Origin: Flammeovirgaceae bacterium BBD 1991-12
Lineage (GTDB): Bacteria > Bacteroidota > Bacteroidia > Cytophagales > Cyclobacteriaceae
Assembly: GCA_001657315.1 (NCBI GenBank)
Contig: LYSV01000018.1
Location: forward strand, 38,647 to 102,646
Length of the DNA: 64,000 nt
Direction of reading: 5' to 3'
Part shown: positions 25,354 to 34,729 of the stretch, piece by piece
How positions within the stretch are numbered: the first letter of the stretch is position 1
Layout: the number at the start of each line of letters is the position of its first letter
Translations under genes and position numbers: made by a program
The notes under the pieces: generated by a model
Databases searched by the model: none
What the model saw: only the letters and a program-made list of their open reading frames with translations
Told to the model about the DNA's origin: nothing

Positions 25354-28300
25354 TCATCTCACTTTCATCACACGCCGGCTCATGGTCTTATGTCCCAGAA
25401 CTATTTGGATGATATAGTTGCCGGGTGGATAGTGAGCGGCATCCAGGATCGTGTTGCCATTAGCCTTTGATGTTACAACCGGCATCTTTACGCCAAAAGT
25501 ATTGTAAACTTCTACCTGTTCCGGTTGAAGGTCATACCCGGTTGAAATTGTAAAGTAATTATCTGACGGGTTGGGATAGATGCGAAGGAAGTTGCCTTTA
25601 TCCACTATCACTTTTGCAACGTCAAAATATTCAAAAGTACCATCAAAATCGGTCTGTTTGAGGCGGTAGTACGAAACTCCGGCATGGGGAGATAGATCCG
25701 TTTCCTGATAGTATAGTACGGATTCACTGTTACCTGCTCCGTCTACTGTAGCTATTTTATACCAATGGTGAAGATCCAGTGATCTTTCCAGCGTAAAATA
25801 GTCATTGTTTATTTCGCTTGCTGTGCTCCATGAAAGTGCTACCGTCCCGTTTTTCACTTCTGCCATGAATGTTAGTAAGTTAATGGGCAGCGGCATTAAT
25901 GCATTGGTGTTACCCAGTGTAAAGCGGTCCCCGTTCTGAAGGTTTACTCCGGAGAATATGACTATACCACCAATGGCTGAACCAGTTATCGGACTAACAT
26001 CATTGTCAGCAAAACCATCCCCGTCACGATCGATCATAAGCCTCAGGTTCGACCCAAGAGGGCTTGCCAAAGCATTCAGATCGAAGGAGATCGATACCGT
26101 ACCGACTTCGCCCGTTTCACTTACTGCCCAGCTTCTCTGCAGGCGTTCCTGGATCACCGCGCCGTCAATATCCGAAGTAGTACCACCCATCGCTCCGTTA
26201 TCGTGACCCCACATCAGATACTCGTTGTTATTAAGATCACCGGGGTTCCATATGCGCACAGCTCCTGTTCCAGTGGCGTCCCGGTGGCTGGATCCGGTAC
26301 CATCCTGACCTATTCCGGCTGCCTCAAAGTCATATCCTGAGTTGTCCATGGTATAGATATCGCCTGCGCTGAGTCCAATATTGTATTTTGCTGACAAGTA
26401 GTTTTCAATGAGGATCCGCTGAACATCATTAAGGTCCTGACTAAAGACCGCTACTTCCGAAATGGGTCCATCAAAAAAGTTGGTTGCAGATTTACCGGCG
26501 CCCAACCTCCAGGGACCGTCACTGGATTCAGGTGTAACAGTCCCTCCACCGTCTGCAGTACCGGTTTTGTGAAAAGAGATCGTCGTGCTGCTACCGCCGT
26601 TGAAGTCAAATGCAGTGGAATAAATGGTCCAGCTGCCTTTTGTATCGGGTGTAGTCGAAGTTCCCGGACTACCTCCAAGATCAGATGCAAACCTGTCGTT
26701 ACTCTCGGCATACAGAAAATGACTGCGTCCGGTGCCGGTACCATCATTTTGTTGCAGGATAATTTTGTCATTATTTCCACTACAGCTACAGTTGAGGGCG
26801 CCTGTAATGGAGTAGCTGGTAGTGGCCGGGTTCAGAGTGAGAGAGTTCATGTCCATGTAGGTAGACCCGGCAATGCTGAACTCGACGGATGCCGCATTAT
26901 TGATAGCAGGGTCTGTGCCATCCATTTGAGGCTGATTTGCCCCGGTGGTCTGAATAGCATGATTTCCGCTGCCTGACTGATCGTTCCATTGCTGTATAAT
27001 TCCGCCATCGGTGGATGCTGTGACCCCTGCATCACTGTAGACATCTCTACCGGCATCAAGCCACAGGACAAGCGGTGAAGTGCCGTCGGCTCCACCCACG
27101 CCTCCGGGGCCCATACTCCCGATCAGGCGTGGACCGGTGCCCCCCAAAGGACTGGAAATGTCTATATTCCCCTGGTTATTGGTACCATCCCCATTACCAC
27201 AACCGCCAGCAGCGGTACAGGTAATCTGCATATCGGAACAGATCTGGGCGGCTGAGGCTGAATTGGAAAATCTCACTACACTGGGACTGCCCTCCGTGAG
27301 GTCGAGACCTATACCGCAAAGGGTAGCTTCAGTATGATCAATGTTCAGGTCGTCGAAATTAGTGTTGGTACCATCGCTATTGGCGGTGCCGTTGATGATA
27401 GTAGTACTTGAGCCTGAAAGAGTCAGGTCAATATCACTCGCAGGTTGGCCTCCTATCACCCCCATGGTTGTCACCTCAAGATACCCCAGATTTACCATAT
27501 CACTTCCGACGTTCAGCGCACCTTCTACTCTTGTGTATCCTTCCACCATGAACCTGATGGTCGAGGATAGGGTAGCTCCGTTTTCAATAATGATATCGCC
27601 TACCTGGTAAAGATAGGAATCGTTAGAATCGTTAAATGAGTTGCCTACATTTGATCTGCCCATATTGTCTGGAATGACACCTCCGCAACCGTTATCGTTC
27701 AATGCATTGATCGTGATTGTATGGCCATTTCGAATCACTACGTTGTCAAACCTACGCGGAAATTCGCCTGAAGGGACCACACCCGATGATCCGTCGGAAG
27801 CATAGGACCAGGAGGTATTGTTTTCCCACGCACCAGTGGCTAGAGAATAATAGGTCCTTTTTTCACGGCAAATATCCCTGGGGAAGTCAGGGTATGTGCC
27901 ATCGTTATGTTGGTCGCCATCCCCATCCTGGGTCACCCAGTTGTTTCCATCAGCAATAGCTGCTGCATTGGATGGTACATTGCCGGCACAATTGCAATCA
28001 AAAACCATAACGTCTTCATCGCGCAATCCAATATCGGTGCGGATATCTATGGCATTTACTCCGGCGGTAAGTCCGGTATTGGTCAATGGGCCAAGTGCAT
28101 CGCTAAAGCCATCATTGGCAATGGCAGAAATAAGCAAGATGGGATCGGTAGCGTTGTTACCAAGGTACATGTAGATCACCTCATTCTGATCACGTGCGTT
28201 AAAAGTGCCACTCATAGTTACCGTGCCTACTGAAGAGGTTGTCGCAGTTTGATTAATGATGATCACCGTACCAGCGCTAATGCTGCCTCCACTGCTCCAG

Positions 28301-28539
28301 CTTAGAGAGCCTTCTCCTGCAGTGAAAGCACCGCCTGTGCCAATGGCAGATCCATTCCATTCTTTATCTGTGAAATAAATGGTAGTGTCAGGCAGGTCGA
28401 TCAGTGTGATAAAGGCAATACCTCTATCTCCATCGGCATTGTAACCTACGAACATAAGGTCACCTGCATTTATGGTTTGTGCCCAACTTTGCAAAATGGG
28501 AATAAGGGAGATAAGGAGAATGATCAATAATGTACGCAT
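25354..28539 (-). CDS. Large secreted protein with LamG-like domain and T9SS type A sorting domain
   Basis: 1061 residues. Signal peptide (about 1-20, ending SWAQ). An N-terminal beta-rich module (about 22-130, GDLMFVGYNADGDRGIAF) follows. Then a segment of the kind that starts YYSLATGAWENNTSWSYAS. A concanavalin/LamG-like domain starts near LWLDAGRDVYSD and QQWNDQSGSGNHA. A segment with GSSHRDATGTGAVRIWNP follows, seen in Bacteroidota secreted proteins. Near the C-terminus an Ig-like piece reads LPINLLTFMAEVKNGTVALSW. The final 80 residues (LRIYPNPSDNYFTIS...GNYIIQIV) are a T9SS type A sorting signal. It is exported to the surface or medium. LamG domains suggest glycan binding; no catalytic residues were recognised. 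Confidence 0.92.
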   Translation of the reverse strand: MRTLLIILLISLIPILQSWAQTINAGDLMFVGYNADGDRGIAFITLIDLPDTTIYFTDKEWNGSAIGTGGAFTAGEGSLSWSSGGSISAGTVIIINQTATTSSVGTVTMSGTFNARDQNEVIYMYLGNNATDPILLISAIANDGFSDALGPLTNTGLTAGVNAIDIRTDIGLRDEDVMVFDCNCAGNVPSNAAAIADGNNWVTQDGDGDQHNDGTYPDFPRDICREKRTYYSLATGAWENNTSWSYASDGSSGVVPSGEFPRRFDNVVIRNGHTITINALNDNGCGGVIPDNMGRSNVGNSFNDSNDSYLYQVGDIIIENGATLSSTIRFMVEGYTRVEGALNVGSDMVNLGYLEVTTMGVIGGQPASDIDLTLSGSSTTIINGTANSDGTNTNFDDLNIDHTEATLCGIGLDLTEGSPSVVRFSNSASAAQICSDMQITCTAAGGCGNGDGTNNQGNIDISSPLGGTGPRLIGSMGPGGVGGADGTSPLVLWLDAGRDVYSDAGVTASTDGGIIQQWNDQSGSGNHAIQTTGANQPQMDGTDPAINNAASVEFSIAGSTYMDMNSLTLNPATTSYSITGALNCSCSGNNDKIILQQNDGTGTGRSHFLYAESNDRFASDLGGSPGTSTTPDTKGSWTIYSTAFDFNGGSSTTISFHKTGTADGGGTVTPESSDGPWRLGAGKSATNFFDGPISEVAVFSQDLNDVQRILIENYLSAKYNIGLSAGDIYTMDNSGYDFEAAGIGQDGTGSSHRDATGTGAVRIWNPGDLNNNEYLMWGHDNGAMGGTTSDIDGAVIQERLQRSWAVSETGEVGTVSISFDLNALASPLGSNLRLMIDRDGDGFADNDVSPITGSAIGGIVIFSGVNLQNGDRFTLGNTNALMPLPINLLTFMAEVKNGTVALSWSTASEINNDYFTLERSLDLHHWYKIATVDGAGNSESVLYYQETDLSPHAGVSYYRLKQTDFDGTFEYFDVAKVIVDKGNFLRIYPNPSDNYFTISTGYDLQPEQVEVYNTFGVKMPVVTSKANGNTILDAAHYPPGNYIIQIVLGHKTMSRRVMKVR

Positions 28540-29055
28540 GGCTGATTAAAAAATGTAAGTGCACGATCTTGAAATTTAAAATCTCGCTTCAATCAGACAT
28601 TTACCTGTTTAATAGAACGAAAGAATCCAAAACCCTCTTTCACAACTACACCATGCTTCCGTTGCGTATCCCGCCATTATGAGAATACGTATCCTTTTCT
28701 CACCTGCCGCGAAATACATGATAAAGGTCTATTTCAGCTTGCAGAGATCAATCTCAAACATTGTACCGCCCCACATTTTTTCTTCGTAGGTTGTTATATA
28801 GCGCTGAAAAGGAAGTGTTAATGGTCAATTAAGTCTTCATTATTTATTCCCAAAAAGGGATTGAAATATCAATATGGGAACGAATGAGGGAAGAGACTTG
28901 ATCAATGAAAACAAGTCCGTCACGGAAGAAAAAAATGACCGGTGTAAACCTTTTGTAGGCCTGAGTTTCAGAAAAGTCAGCATTTATCAGTTTTGATTTG
29001 CATATCAACATCTACCAGATGATCATAAAAGCATGTTGCACTGGAACTACTGATT
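28540..29055. other. Divergent intergenic region
   Basis: About 516 bases between the LamG-like protein gene (minus) and the cache-domain gene (plus). No open frame of convincing length, no clear promoter box, hairpin or repeat was seen. Confidence 0.5.
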
Positions 29056-29595
29056 ATGAAAAATGGATGGCTCACCCCAATTCTGATTGGCTCACTTAAA
29101 AAAGTGATCCTGATAACAATGATCTTGGCCTCTGTTTCCTGCGGAACGAACCATACGAGGAATGAGGCTACTCCGCTTGAGGTGGTTGAGAAGGTGCGCC
29201 GGGCTGCCAAACTTCTTGCTGAGCAGGGACCTGCCGGTCTGAGAATATTGCGGAACAATACTTCCATATTTACCTGGAAGGACACTTACGTTTTTGTTGT
29301 GGACTGCAATGCCGATCTGGTGCTTGCCAATCCGGCCTTTCCTGAACGCGAAGGCGGTGATATCAAACAACACACTGACTACAATGGTAAGCAATACGGA
29401 TTTGATCTATGTGAAACAGCAGGAAAACCTGGTGGTGGATGGGTCGAATATATGTGGCTGAAACCAGGTGGGGATAAACCCATGCGCAAGATAAGCTATG
29501 TTATGAGTGTGGAGGATCATCCCTGGCAGCTCGGGGCCGGGATCTATAATGAGTCTGTTTCACTGGAGGAATTGGAGGAGATCCTGGAGCCATGA
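29056..29595 (+). CDS. Single-cache-domain lipoprotein
   Basis: 179 residues. The N-terminus (about 1-29) has a hydrophobic signal ending in ASVSC, a loose lipobox, so it is probably a lipoprotein. The remainder is one sCache_2-type sensor domain: a helical start (VEKVRRAAKLLAEQG), then TWKDTYVFVVDCNADLVLANP, then GWVEYMWLKPGG and the closing strand WQLGAGIY. Cache domains bind small ligands outside the membrane. Usually such a domain is fused to a receptor; here it stands alone, without kinase or chemotaxis parts. It lies 336 bases before padR and is probably a separate unit. Confidence 0.8.
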   Translation: MKNGWLTPILIGSLKKVILITMILASVSCGTNHTRNEATPLEVVEKVRRAAKLLAEQGPAGLRILRNNTSIFTWKDTYVFVVDCNADLVLANPAFPEREGGDIKQHTDYNGKQYGFDLCETAGKPGGGWVEYMWLKPGGDKPMRKISYVMSVEDHPWQLGAGIYNESVSLEELEEILEP

Positions 29596-29877
29596 TAGAG
29601 GAGGGTTTAAACGCCTGGTCCGTGTTACAACTGGATGATCTTTTGAAAAGATATTCCTTCTTTAAAGGCTTTTACCCCGGTCATGACAAGAAATGTTAAC
29701 AAAAGAACAATGGTGCCAACAAGACCACCTTCCGGGCCGAATTCACCTCCGGTCCATAGACTAACACCTGAATTCTCAAAAGTAAACAATGAGACAACAG
29801 GCTTTTTGCATTGTTGGGCGAGCCGAACACTATGTTTTGAAATCCGGGAATAAACTCTGATTATTTCTTATATTTTA
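29596..29877. other. Intergenic region before the second PadR module
   Basis: No gene and no terminator recognised. The stretch becomes very AT-rich toward 29860, where the padR operator begins. Confidence 0.45.
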
Positions 29878-29929
29878 TATAACAAATCAAAAAGTCTTTA
29901 TATATTTGTTATACTAAATATAACAAATA
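29878..29929 (+). promoter_or_regulatory. Candidate PadR operator overlapping the promoter
   Basis: Perfect 11-base inverted repeat TATTTGTTATA (29903-29913), CTAAA, TATAACAAATA (29919-29929). A third half-site, TATAACAAAT, lies at 29878-29887. A consensus -7 box TATATTTG (29901-29908) overlaps the left arm. The right arm ends two bases before the ATG at 29932. Confidence 0.75.
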
Positions 29930-29931
29930 AA

Positions 29932-30264
29932 ATGGGAAAGGAATATTTAGGTGAACTGGAAGAGCTGATATTGCTACTGATCGTGATGCTTAAAGAAGAG
30001 GCCTATGGGCTGGCGATACGGAAAGCCTTGAAGGAATATGCCAATCGTACGGTGACAATCGGAGCGGTACATGGTACGGTCAACCGGCTGGAAAGCAAGG
30101 GTTTTATTGAATCAACACTTGGCGGCGCTACTGAGGAAAGAGGAGGGAGGCGGAAAAGGATCTTTACCATTACTGCATTGGGTAAAAAAGTGTTGCAAAA
30201 GAGCAGGGATGTCAAGGTGAATCTATGGCAGCAAATCCCTGAACTATCCATCAAAGGTCTTTAA
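29932..30264 (+). CDS. PadR family transcriptional regulator
   Basis: 110 residues, the same compact PadR winged helix as the proteins at 14357 and 35833. It opens GELEELILLLIVMLKEEAYG; the recognition region is TVTIGAVHGTVNRLESKGFI; the wing is GGRRKRIFTITALGKKVL. It follows directly on a perfect AT-rich inverted repeat, a likely site of self-repression. The permease gene starts 10 bases after its stop codon, so it most probably controls that gene. Confidence 0.94.
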   Translation: MGKEYLGELEELILLLIVMLKEEAYGLAIRKALKEYANRTVTIGAVHGTVNRLESKGFIESTLGGATEERGGRRKRIFTITALGKKVLQKSRDVKVNLWQQIPELSIKGL

Positions 30265-30274
30265 TTCTATTGAC

Positions 30275-32887
30275 TTGAAATCCAAAAACACCAGACCTCC
30301 CAAAGCGGCTGATAAATTCCTTGGCTGGTTATGCAAAGGAGAATTCCTCGAAGAAATTCTCGGTGATCTCTACGAGTACCACCATGAACTGATCGGTCAG
30401 CCCCGTTTGAAAAGGAATATCGCCTATTGGTTCCATGTGTTCAATTTTCTTCGCCCGGGCCTTCTGAAAAATCTGTCTGGAACTCAGAAACTTAATTTCT
30501 ACGGAATGATAAAACTATTTCTAAAAACCACCACCCGGAACTTTCTCAGGCAGAGGTTAATCAGTTCTATGAGCCTGCTCAGTTTGATATTTGGGGCAGT
30601 GTGTTTTCAACTCGTCTATGTGTGGGTTCATAATGAAATCAGTGTAGATAGTTTTCATGAAAAAATTGATCGAATTCACGTTAGTACAGTTAAATCCGAT
30701 CCGTATTCAGATTTTTTTGCCTTAAGCTTTAGTGGATTTTTTAATGTAGGTTACGATCAGTTTCCTCAGGTAAGGAGTACTTTAAATGTACATCGATATC
30801 GTGAAGATGAGATCAGGCTAACCGCCAATAACACTGATTTTCAAGGCATAGGGTTTGTGGTTGATAGTACTTTCTTTGATTTTTTTGATTTTCCACTGGC
30901 TGACGGAGGTTCCGGAAATATACTGGCAGACCCTGCAAATATTGTTATATCCGAACGGTTTGCCAATAGAGTGTTTGCGTCGACTGACGTTATTGGGCAA
31001 ATCGTGGAGATCAGGTGTGATCAAAAAGGGACCTACCAAATTGCAGGAGTGCTGGAGAAAATACCGTCCAATAGCTCTATGTATTTCGATTTTCTTATCC
31101 CAAGACATTCACAGAATTTCTGGAGAAGAATTCCACAGGAACTGTTTCTTACTGACGAATATTTTAATGCTGATCATTTCAATCAGACTGTATCGAAAAT
31201 GGGTCGATCTGACCCCCGTTTCGCAGAGAGTACGCTTGCCAGTGTTCCATACAATTCAATTTATCTGGATCATGCCGTTGATTTGAATCTCTTTAATAAA
31301 TATGGAGACAGGAATAGTATAAATACAATGGTATTCATCTCCATAATTATCTTATTGATTACCATGTTGGGTTTTACAAGTCTTCAGACTACGCTGCAAC
31401 TGTCCAGTGTTAAGAAAATGGGCGTTAAACAAATAGCAGGAGCATCCAAATTAAGTTTGTGTATCGAAATAGCGGTAAGCAGGCTTTTTTATTTGGTAAT
31501 ATCCACCGTGGTGGCCTTTCTGGTCTTTGAATTGATCTTCCCTTACTACCTGGCTATAATGGAGATAAAAATTGACAGGACACCTGTTCTTGATATAGCA
31601 GGGATACTAACCGTTACCTCAGCAACTGTTATTGTTTCCTTGATTTTTGCCATTTTCCAGGTTTTTAAAATTGAGACAAAGGAAGCGATGAGTAATAAAC
31701 TCACCCTGCTAAAGGTACCTAAAATACAGCGCCTGTTAACTACCATTCAATATTCAGTAACTATAATTTTGCTTGTGGCTACTACCATAGTGTTCATTCA
31801 ATTTCGCTATATGCTCAATAAAGAAACAGGCTTCCATAGTGAAAACATTGTAAGTATTGATTTCTTTGAAATAATGCGTGGTAATGACGCCATTGAAGAA
31901 AAGCAACGGGCGCTGACCCAACATCAGTTTGTAATTGATAAAATGACGCAAAACCCTGATATTCTACAGGTATCACAAGGTGCCATGCCAATAAGTTCAA
32001 TGGTGAATGTGTCGTCCTGGAAAGTTGCGGGGAATGCCCATGAATTCACCAGTCAAAATACCATAGCCGTAGACCCTGAATATGCCGGTTTATTGGGAAT
32101 TGAAATAGTAGCCGGACGATTCTTTTCGGATTCACTGGACCAGCATAGCCAACAAAAGGTAGTGATTAACCAGGCCGCCCTGAAGTATTGGGATATCGAG
32201 GACATTTCTCAGGCACGTATGGTCAGAGGTCTGAACAGACAGAGTGGAGAAGAGGATTTTTTTGAAATCATTGGAGTGGTGAAAAACTACCATTATGAAC
32301 ATTTATCCAATAAGATCAAACCACTGGTGATGCGCTTTAACCCATACCGGGATGATAGTTTTTTAGTCAGTGTGAGAACCGAAAAAGTGAACGACTGTCT
32401 TATTTTTCTGGAAGAGTTGTTCAAAGAAGTAAACCTCAATGGTATATTCAATTATGAGCTGTTGGAAGACAAGGTAGAAGCACAATACGCAAAGGAAAAG
32501 AGAATTGGCAAAGTCTATTTTGCCTTTACCCTGGTGGCACTGCTATTGTCTTCTATAGGCTTGTTTACTTTTGCTTTTTATGAAACCAGGCGCAGAACCA
32601 AAGAAATAGGGATAAGAAAAGTAAATGGTGCCAGTATCCTAAATGTTTTTTCACTGCTGAGCTATTCGTTTCTTAAATCGATCTTACTGGCTTACATAGT
32701 GGCTTGCCCCGTTGCCTGGTTTTTAATGGACCACTGGTTGGATAATTTTGCTTATCGCACTCAATTAAGCTGGTGGATATTTATGCTGGTTGGATCCCTT
32801 ACAATATTCATGGCTGCACTGGCCGTTGGTTGGCAGACCTGGGACGCTGCAAGAAAAAATCCCGTGGATAGTTTGAGGTATGAGTAG
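30275..32887 (+). CDS. FtsX/MacB-type ABC permease with N-terminal prefix domain (orphan)
   Basis: 870 residues, TTG start at 30275, ten bases after padR. Prefix domain (about 6-64) with PPKAAD..LGWLC..E..EE..GDLYE, then a first membrane helix (about 95-117), a periplasmic core, an FtsX domain, a second periplasmic part and a second FtsX domain with the cytoplasmic motif KEIGIRKVNGA. The first FtsX motif is weak (SVKKMGVKQIAGA), so this copy has diverged there. It is more distant from the other permeases in the window than they are from each other. No ATPase gene adjoins. A 14-base hairpin frames its stop codon. Transport or mechanotransmission role unknown. Confidence 0.9.
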   Translation: MKSKNTRPPKAADKFLGWLCKGEFLEEILGDLYEYHHELIGQPRLKRNIAYWFHVFNFLRPGLLKNLSGTQKLNFYGMIKLFLKTTTRNFLRQRLISSMSLLSLIFGAVCFQLVYVWVHNEISVDSFHEKIDRIHVSTVKSDPYSDFFALSFSGFFNVGYDQFPQVRSTLNVHRYREDEIRLTANNTDFQGIGFVVDSTFFDFFDFPLADGGSGNILADPANIVISERFANRVFASTDVIGQIVEIRCDQKGTYQIAGVLEKIPSNSSMYFDFLIPRHSQNFWRRIPQELFLTDEYFNADHFNQTVSKMGRSDPRFAESTLASVPYNSIYLDHAVDLNLFNKYGDRNSINTMVFISIIILLITMLGFTSLQTTLQLSSVKKMGVKQIAGASKLSLCIEIAVSRLFYLVISTVVAFLVFELIFPYYLAIMEIKIDRTPVLDIAGILTVTSATVIVSLIFAIFQVFKIETKEAMSNKLTLLKVPKIQRLLTTIQYSVTIILLVATTIVFIQFRYMLNKETGFHSENIVSIDFFEIMRGNDAIEEKQRALTQHQFVIDKMTQNPDILQVSQGAMPISSMVNVSSWKVAGNAHEFTSQNTIAVDPEYAGLLGIEIVAGRFFSDSLDQHSQQKVVINQAALKYWDIEDISQARMVRGLNRQSGEEDFFEIIGVVKNYHYEHLSNKIKPLVMRFNPYRDDSFLVSVRTEKVNDCLIFLEELFKEVNLNGIFNYELLEDKVEAQYAKEKRIGKVYFAFTLVALLLSSIGLFTFAFYETRRRTKEIGIRKVNGASILNVFSLLSYSFLKSILLAYIVACPVAWFLMDHWLDNFAYRTQLSWWIFMLVGSLTIFMAALAVGWQTWDAARKNPVDSLRYE

Positions 32888-32901
32888 ATACCTCAAACTA
32901 T
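32868..32901 (+). other. 14-base hairpin with the permease stop codon in its loop
   Basis: ATAGTTTGAGGTAT (32868-32881) pairs perfectly with ATACCTCAAACTAT (32888-32901); the 6-base loop GAGTAG contains the TAG stop (32885-32887). No T run follows, so it is not a standard terminator. It may protect the mRNA 3' end or affect termination of translation. Confidence 0.65.
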
Positions 32902-33022
32902 TGATTTATTATGATGCTATGTGAAACCACCTTTTAATGCGGTGGCCGTTTATGTCGGTTTTTACAGGACGTTACGACAGGCAGTTCCTTGAATCAACGG
33001 GTTCTGTTCCATGAATTACCCT

Positions 33023-33838
33023 TTAATTTTTATATCCACTTACCGTTATGCTAAGCACCTGTACACCTGTAGAGCGGAATTCGATCAGCTCTTTTTCCGT
33101 TAGGTACTGTGACAGGAAGGAATCAGGAAGGTATACCACTTTTTCCTTTTTAACCTCCACATTTTTGAAGCCAGCCTTTCGGATCGTTTGGAGGTATTCG
33201 GACTTTTCCATTGCTCCGGCAATACAACCCGCGTAGAGTTCAACAACATTCTTCATTTTATCGGTGAGTGGTCCGGATACCACTACGTCCGAGATACTGA
33301 AATGCCCCGGATTTCTTAACACTCTGTAGATCTCCCTGTAGGCTACCAGCTTATCACTTACCAGATTAAGTACACAGTTACTGATGGCTGTATCAATGGA
33401 AAGATCCGGTACAGGCAGTTCTTCAATGTCTCCCAAAATGAATTCAACGTTATTGTACCCCAGCTTTCCCTTGTTTTTATTGGCCTTTTCGATCATGGCG
33501 GGTGTCATGTCGACTCCTGTTACCTTTCCCTCTTCTCCTACCAGGGAGCGTGCTACAAAAACGTCATTTCCCGCTCCTGATCCAAGGTCCAGTACGGTCT
33601 GTCCCTTCTCTATGCCGGCAAACTCTACAGGTATGCCGCAGCCCAGCCCCAGGTCTGCCTCAGCTTCATATCCGGGCAGGGTACTGTATTCTTCCTTAAA
33701 ACCTGTTAATTCTGCGGATGAACCGCAGCAGGAGGGAGACGCTGCTACAGCACCGGCCCTGCAGCAGGAAGACGCCCCCGGAGTAGCCTCTGCAATGTCA
33801 GCATATACTTCTTTGATTTTCTCTTTAACTTTTTTCAT
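33023..33838 (-). CDS. arsM: Arsenite S-adenosylmethionine methyltransferase
   Basis: 271-residue class I methyltransferase that methylates As(III) in the cytoplasm, giving volatile or less retained products. The SAM site is DLGSGAGNDVF (84-94) with VTGVDMTP. The three family cysteines expected to bind arsenite are present: Cys67 (LGLGCGIP), Cys155 (SNCVLNLV) and Cys205 (AGCIAGA). The N-terminus adds two CC pairs (25-26 and 37-38) as many homologues do. A SigZ-like sigma gene lies 107 bases upstream on the same strand and probably controls it. No arsR, arsB or arsC was seen nearby. Confidence 0.93.
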   Translation of the reverse strand: MKKVKEKIKEVYADIAEATPGASSCCRAGAVAASPSCCGSSAELTGFKEEYSTLPGYEAEADLGLGCGIPVEFAGIEKGQTVLDLGSGAGNDVFVARSLVGEEGKVTGVDMTPAMIEKANKNKGKLGYNNVEFILGDIEELPVPDLSIDTAISNCVLNLVSDKLVAYREIYRVLRNPGHFSISDVVVSGPLTDKMKNVVELYAGCIAGAMEKSEYLQTIRKAGFKNVEVKKEKVVYLPDSFLSQYLTEKELIEFRSTGVQVLSITVSGYKN

Positions 33839-33945
33839 GACCCTTTTCAGATTTGTTTGCTCTAACAGACGATACTTTTCCGGAAGGATTCAGAATGTAG
33901 GGTAAAATCCGAAAATGTCCGGTGCCGCTTATTGCCGGACAGGGC

Positions 33946-34488
33946 TTATTGATCACAGGCCCTGCCATTTTTTGGATCATAGGAGATCACATGACCATAC
34001 CTGTCTGACTCTATGAGGCAGCAGTGGTGAAACAGTTCCTTTAGCTTGACTCTGGCACGCTGAACGTTTGATTTAGCTCCGGAATATGATAGTCCTATCC
34101 GCCGGGCATATTCTTTTTGTGACATACCACCCAGATCCGTCTGAATAAGTGCATCCTGATATTTTTCCGGGAGTTGATCAATAAATGGTTTTAAACAACC
34201 CGTCAGTTCGCGGTTGAGTGATTCAACATCAGTTTCAACAGACTCAGGTATATCTGCAAGCTCGTGGGTAGACTTCTTTTTCCTGTAGTGGTCTGTGATG
34301 GCGTTCCTGGCGATCCGGTAAACCCAGACATTCAGCCTCTCTTTATTTCTCAGACCAGGGTAAGCCTCAAATATCTTCATTAGAACGTCCTGAAGCAGGT
34401 CGTTTGCGGTATCCTCGTCATTAACCCTTTTAAGAATAAACTTTTTCAGTTTCGTCTGAAACTCCTTTATAATCTGTTCTTCCTTCAT
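33946..34488 (-). CDS. SigZ-like ECF sigma-70 factor with Cys-rich C-terminal tail
   Basis: 180 residues. Region 2 (about 8-70) reads FILKRVNDEDTANDLLQDVL and VWVYRIARNAITDHYRKKK; region 4 (about 100-152) reads LPEKYQDALIQTDLGGMSQK with a HTH ending YSGAKSNVQRAR. An extra tail (153-180) follows: HHCCLIESDRYGHVISYDP with a further Cys at 178. Vicinal Cys156-Cys157 next to two His could bind a metal(loid) or sense thiol stress. No anti-sigma gene adjoins it, unlike the two FecR-linked sigmas in this window, so the tail may be the sensor. It is upstream of and on the same strand as arsM. Confidence 0.88.
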   Translation of the reverse strand: MKEEQIIKEFQTKLKKFILKRVNDEDTANDLLQDVLMKIFEAYPGLRNKERLNVWVYRIARNAITDHYRKKKSTHELADIPESVETDVESLNRELTGCLKPFIDQLPEKYQDALIQTDLGGMSQKEYARRIGLSYSGAKSNVQRARVKLKELFHHCCLIESDRYGHVISYDPKNGRACDQ

Positions 34489-34729
34489 GTTGATTATGGC
34501 TTATACAAAATCCCCGTTTAAAAAGACGGAACCAACAGCCTTTGGACGCACAACTTCGTAAACAAAATCAGATGCGTCCCTTTTGGATCCTAACGTCTGT
34601 TTTTGGCAAAAGGATCAACCGGATGTACATGCTCAAGGGGTAGTGCATAAGTGCGAACATTACTACTAAATTTAGAAACAAATTGGGTAACAGTGGAAAA
34701 CCCGACTATAAAACATAAAATCAACTACT

